DNA from: Bacteroidales bacterium
GTDB lineage: Bacteria; Bacteroidota; Bacteroidia; Bacteroidales; UBA3824
DNA length: 6,757 nucleotides
Reading direction: 5' to 3'
Assembly: GCA_016293845.1 (NCBI GenBank)
Contig: JAEDDH010000052.1
Span: forward strand, 1 to 6,757
The notes beneath the pieces were generated by a model. That model worked only from the letters and a program-made list of their open reading frames with translations. It was not told the origin of the DNA and made no database searches. The position numbers were made by a program, and so were the translations under genes. This document shows positions 4,582 through 6,757 of the stretch, piece by piece (within the stretch, counting starts at the first letter, position 1; every line of letters begins with the position of its first letter).

Positions 4582-4824
4582 TCAGTGTTGTTGATTTTTA
4601 CTTACCAACATACTGTTTAATTCTTTTTTAAGTTCCTGTATTACCTTATCCTTGCCTTGAATAATGCCAAGTAGTTCGCATTTTTCTTTTTCAAGTTCTG
4701 CAACATCTTTTTGAATTGCAGAAAACCACATTTTTTCTAATCGACTTAATGTGTGATACATTGGAAAACAAGCCCCACAACCTTTATGTCGCAAAGCAAA
4801 ATCTTCATATTCGTCTTTAGTCAT
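4582..4824 (-). CDS. Hypothetical coiled-coil protein, 80 residues
   Basis: I do not recognise this family. It is an 80-residue protein with one CGAC pair (16-19) near the N-terminus and a long heptad-like helix (about 24-75, with LEKMWFSAIQKDVAELEKE and LLGIIQGKDKVIQELKKEL) that is likely a coiled coil. The start at 4824 has AGGAG 8 bases upstream. The gene is strikingly AT-rich: the row 4681-4740 is about 27 percent G+C. Its neighbours are richer in G+C, so it looks like a separately acquired insert in the operon. A gap of 66 bases follows before the DUF4406 gene. Confidence 0.7.
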   Translation of the reverse strand: MTKDEYEDFALRHKGCGACFPMYHTLSRLEKMWFSAIQKDVAELEKEKCELLGIIQGKDKVIQELKKELNSMLVSKNQQH

Positions 4825-4828
4825 TATT

Positions 4829-5047
4829 CTATCTCCTTATTCCTATTGCTCTATCATCTATTGGCCGGCTGTTTATTTTGTTAAAATATGCCCGTCGCTG
4901 TTTTTCTATTTCTGTCATAGTGAAATATTCGCAGCACTCTATGAATGGCTCCTGCATTACTCCGTATATAATTTTTGTTTCGCATTTGCTACAGGTATGT
5001 TTCGCGCCGGTGCGCTGGTGGTTCTCGCATATTGTGCATTTAATCAT
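4829..5047 (-). CDS. Zinc-ribbon-like small protein, 72 residues
   Basis: This 72-residue protein contains two CxxC knuckles, CTIC (4-7) and CSKC (19-22), that would bind one zinc ion, and a further CC at 38-39 in EPFIECCEYF. The rest is a basic tail without a clear motif. The frame is open upstream to 5089, but the start at 5047 is preferred: GGAG lies 8 bases before it, in the final codons of the MazG-like gene, and the longer start would overlap that gene by 37 bases without a ribosome site. Translational coupling to the MazG-like gene is likely. The function is unknown. Small zinc ribbons of this kind are common in phage early regions and may bind nucleic acid or protein. Confidence 0.78.
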   Translation of the reverse strand: MIKCTICENHQRTGAKHTCSKCETKIIYGVMQEPFIECCEYFTMTEIEKQRRAYFNKINSRPIDDRAIGIRR

Positions 5048-5052
5048 TTTGC

Positions 5053-5355
5053 TCACTCCATTGCTCGCGCCTCGTTTTTCTCCTGGCAATCCTTTAAAGC
5101 CTTGTCTATGTCTATGTCCTCGTTAGCTGCCGCAATAAGCGCGCAGGTGATTATATCCGCCAATTCTGCGGCTAATTTGTTTCTGTTGCTTTCGATGTAC
5201 TCGTATAAATATTGGTTATAAGCCTCTACGGCCTCGCATACTTCGCCGGCGCAATGTTTCAAAATTGCGGGCGTATGATAGTCTACGTCCTCTTTATGCC
5301 AGCGATTAAATGCGATTTCCTGCGCCTTTTGGGCGTGTTCGTTTAAATCAATCAT
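5053..5355 (-). CDS. MazG-like NTP pyrophosphohydrolase
   Basis: This 100-residue all-helical protein carries the paired metal-binding motifs of the MazG/all-alpha NTP pyrophosphohydrolase superfamily: EVCE (E38, E41) and ELAD (E64, D67), 22 residues apart. The conserved glutamates and aspartate coordinate magnesium for hydrolysis of NTPs to NMP and pyrophosphate. Phage members may clear modified or damaged nucleotides, or lower host alarmone signals, in the cytoplasm. The length fits a single-domain phage MazG. The start at 5355 overlaps the previous gene's stop as ATGA, with GGAGG 7 bases upstream, so it is translationally coupled to the sigma-like gene. Confidence 0.9.
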   Translation of the reverse strand: MIDLNEHAQKAQEIAFNRWHKEDVDYHTPAILKHCAGEVCEAVEAYNQYLYEYIESNRNKLAAELADIITCALIAAANEDIDIDKALKDCQEKNEARAME

Positions 5356-5948
5356 TCCATGACCTCCAATAAATCAAAAATATAGTTTTTCCATTTGCGG
5401 CCGGTTCGTATGGATTCAACCAGCCGCTTTTTCTTTAAGCCATTAAATGCGGGATTTAAGTACAATTCCGCCGCGCTTTCATAGGTTGTATCTATTCCCG
5501 TGATTACGTCTTTTACAAGGTATTTATATTTGATACGCGCGCCGTTACGTTCCGGCAGTTTGTCCGTATATACCACCATTTGATCGCGCTTGCATTGGTG
5601 GTCTTTTCCGTACAATTCCCAATTTATGCGCGTGTACAAATACCCCGTTATACTGTCCGTAATTACAAAGGCCGGCCGTTTAAGGTATTGCTCTATAATG
5701 TACGTCGCCGCGTCGTGCGCTTTCTGCTGTCGCTCGTCTGCGCTCAATGCTGCTATGCGTTCATTTGTCCGGCTCCGGTTGTTTATGGTTTTGTAAGCCA
5801 CCTCGTATAATTTTTTATACATTCCCGCCAAAGCCTGCACGTTTCCTTTTTTAAATTCAAATTGAAAATTAAAAAGCTGCTGGTCGTCGGTTTCGGGGCG
5901 TTCAAAATATGGCATTACAGAAACCGTGCGGTCCTGCGGTTTAGCCAT
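5352..5948 (-). CDS. Protein with sigma-region-2-like N-terminus and NUMOD1-like C-terminus
   Basis: This 198-residue soluble protein probably has two parts. Residues about 24-115 are helical, and the stretch AATYIIEQYLKRPAFV followed by ITGYLYTRINWELYG (80-114) recalls the sigma-70 region 2 layout ('...f.aYLyrvarN...'). Residues about 143-192 contain ITGIDTTYESAAELYLNP (149-166) then SIRTGRKWKNYIF (179-191), which resembles the NUMOD1 DNA-binding pattern (a strand, 'S..EAA', a helix-turn-helix, 'GR...GYiF'). Both assignments are pattern resemblance, not proof. A DNA-binding or transcription role is plausible. It lies between the helicase loader (8-base overlap) and the MazG-like gene (4-base overlap). 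The start at 5948 follows GAGGG at about 6 bases. The gene is clearly real. Its function is uncertain. Confidence 0.65.
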   Translation of the reverse strand: MAKPQDRTVSVMPYFERPETDDQQLFNFQFEFKKGNVQALAGMYKKLYEVAYKTINNRSRTNERIAALSADERQQKAHDAATYIIEQYLKRPAFVITDSITGYLYTRINWELYGKDHQCKRDQMVVYTDKLPERNGARIKYKYLVKDVITGIDTTYESAAELYLNPAFNGLKKKRLVESIRTGRKWKNYIFDLLEVME

Positions 5949-6633
5949 TTTGCGCCCTCAGTTCTATGCGGTAGCTTTCGCCGTTCAATTCCCAAACCTC
6001 GGCGCTTTCGACTAGCCTGTCGGCGGCTGCTACTCCGATATACTGTAAAAAATCCGCCTTTTTATGGTTGCTGATTAAAACCGTGGGCTTGCGCGTGTTA
6101 TATCTCGCGTTAAGGATTTGATACAACATGTATTTTTCGTCGGTTGCTGCAATGCCGCGCCCGATTTCGTCAATTACCAGTAAAGAAACGTGGCCGTAGT
6201 ATTGGATAATATCCGCCTCGGTATCATTCGCCGTGAATGATTTTGCGCGGCGCATTTCCTCTACAATGTCCGGCGCTGTGCGGTATTTGCCGCCGACCTC
6301 GCGAACGATAGCGCAGGCAAGGTGTGTTTTTCCCGTTCCGGCGCTGCCTATCATTACAAGGCTTTTAAACTCGCCGCATTTTACGGCGTGTAGAAAGTTT
6401 GTTGCGGCTTTCGCTGCGGTTGCCTGCATGTCGTTATTTATTTTGTATGTATCTAGTGATTCGTTGAAATAACGCTCCGGCACTCCGCTTTTTTGATAGC
6501 GTTCTATTTTTTCACGCGCCGCCTGCTGGCGCTCCATGCGTTCTATTTCCGCGTCGTGTTCAGCTATTTCTTCCGGCGTCATGTTGCGCAAGTCTAATAA
6601 ATCGCCATTCAGAAAATTTATTATTCCGTCCAT
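5941..6633 (-). CDS. dnaC: DnaC-like AAA+ helicase loader
   Basis: This 230-residue ATPase has Walker A GSAGTGKT (96-103), Walker B LLVIDEIG (151-158), a sensor I segment VLISNH (185-190) and a conserved arginine in ADRLVE (about 206), the set expected of DnaC/DnaI/IstB-type ATPases. A charged coiled N-terminal region (about 19-50, NMTPEEIAEHDAEIERM...) precedes a bridging motif GVPERYFNESLD (50-61), typical of phage loaders. It would load the replicative helicase onto the phage origin. The frame is open to 6669, but 6633 was chosen because AGAGGGA lies about 4 bases upstream, while the longer start would overlap the previous gene. IstB-type transposase helpers share the fold, but no transposase is nearby and the replication context favours a loader. 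Confidence 0.92.
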   Translation of the reverse strand: MDGIINFLNGDLLDLRNMTPEEIAEHDAEIERMERQQAAREKIERYQKSGVPERYFNESLDTYKINNDMQATAAKAATNFLHAVKCGEFKSLVMIGSAGTGKTHLACAIVREVGGKYRTAPDIVEEMRRAKSFTANDTEADIIQYYGHVSLLVIDEIGRGIAATDEKYMLYQILNARYNTRKPTVLISNHKKADFLQYIGVAAADRLVESAEVWELNGESYRIELRAQNG

Positions 6634-6652
6634 TTTGTCCCTCTTACATAAA

Positions 6653-6757
6653 TTAAAATAAATCCTCATAACCTGCGGTGTCGGCGTCAGTGGAATTATT
6701 CTCCCACATTGTGCCGGCTGCCTTATTGTTTGCTTTGTCGCGTGTGTTCCAATTCTG
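6653..6757 (-). CDS. C-terminal end of an upstream gene, probably a replication protein (partial)
   Basis: The last 34 codons of a gene that enters from the right edge, reading from QNWNTRDKANNKAAGTMW to AGYEDLF before TAA. The frame is open to the edge. The low-complexity, Asn/Ala/Asp-rich tail ending in an acidic-aromatic 'YEDLF' resembles the C-termini of phage DnaD-like replication initiators, which usually precede the helicase loader gene. That identification comes from position and tail style only. The helicase loader starts 19 bases after its stop. Confidence 0.6.
   Translation of the reverse strand, partial: QNWNTRDKANNKAAGTMWENNSTDADTAGYEDLF

Noticed and set aside
1..6757. tRNA, rRNA, CRISPR array, insertion sequence or restriction endonuclease
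   Set aside because: No cloverleaf-like stretch, regularly spaced repeats with unique spacers, transposase motifs or nuclease gene beside the methyltransferases could be found by reading both strands.

Overview
The window looks like part of a tailed-phage or prophage genome, probably from a host related to Bacillota. The reasons are that every supported gene lies on the minus strand, the genes are short and tightly packed with ATGA or few-base overlaps, AGGAG-type Shine-Dalgarno sites are strong, and the functions are phage early functions: a helicase loader, a MazG-type NTP pyrophosphohydrolase, DUF4406- and DUF551-like proteins, orphan DNA methyltransferases and, at the left edge, an HTH protein resembling a small terminase subunit. 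The host assignment is inference from style only. No integrase, structural or ribosomal gene is visible to settle lysogeny or taxonomy.

Read in the direction of transcription (right to left), the window starts with the C-terminal end of a gene that probably encodes a replication protein (6653-6757). A DnaC-like AAA+ helicase loader follows (5941-6633), then a protein with a sigma-region-2-like N-terminal part and a NUMOD1-like C-terminal part (5352-5948), a MazG-like enzyme (5053-5355), a small zinc-ribbon-like protein (4829-5047), an AT-rich coiled-coil protein (4582-4824), a DUF4406 protein (4135-4515), two small unknown genes (3912-4151 and 3718-3915) and a beta-class adenine/cytosine-N4 DNA methyltransferase (2877-3686).

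A 158-base AT-rich gap (2719-2876) then carries a near-consensus sigma-70 promoter (TTGACA-17-TATATT) with dyad symmetry over both boxes and a GC hairpin just before the ribosome site. It appears to start a second transcription unit: a 39-residue peptide, a ribbon-helix-helix-like protein, a DUF551-like protein, a 37-residue truncated paralogue, an 89-residue unknown protein, a ParB-methyltransferase fusion, and finally the start of the HTH/terminase-like gene, which runs off the left edge.

Four things stand out. The first is an array of TTCGT words (184-268) directly upstream of the putative small terminase gene, a plausible packaging or protein-binding site. The second is a perfect 49-base duplication (1968-2016 and 4093-4141) that encodes the same peptide in frame in two genes, with one copy also supplying a ribosome site for the next gene. 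The third is a recurring CCCGTTTT (minus strand AAAACGGG) leader before several start codons. The fourth is the unusual sigma-like/NUMOD1-like protein in the replication cluster. No gene-free stretch exceeds 300 bases, and no tRNA, rRNA, CRISPR array or insertion sequence was seen.
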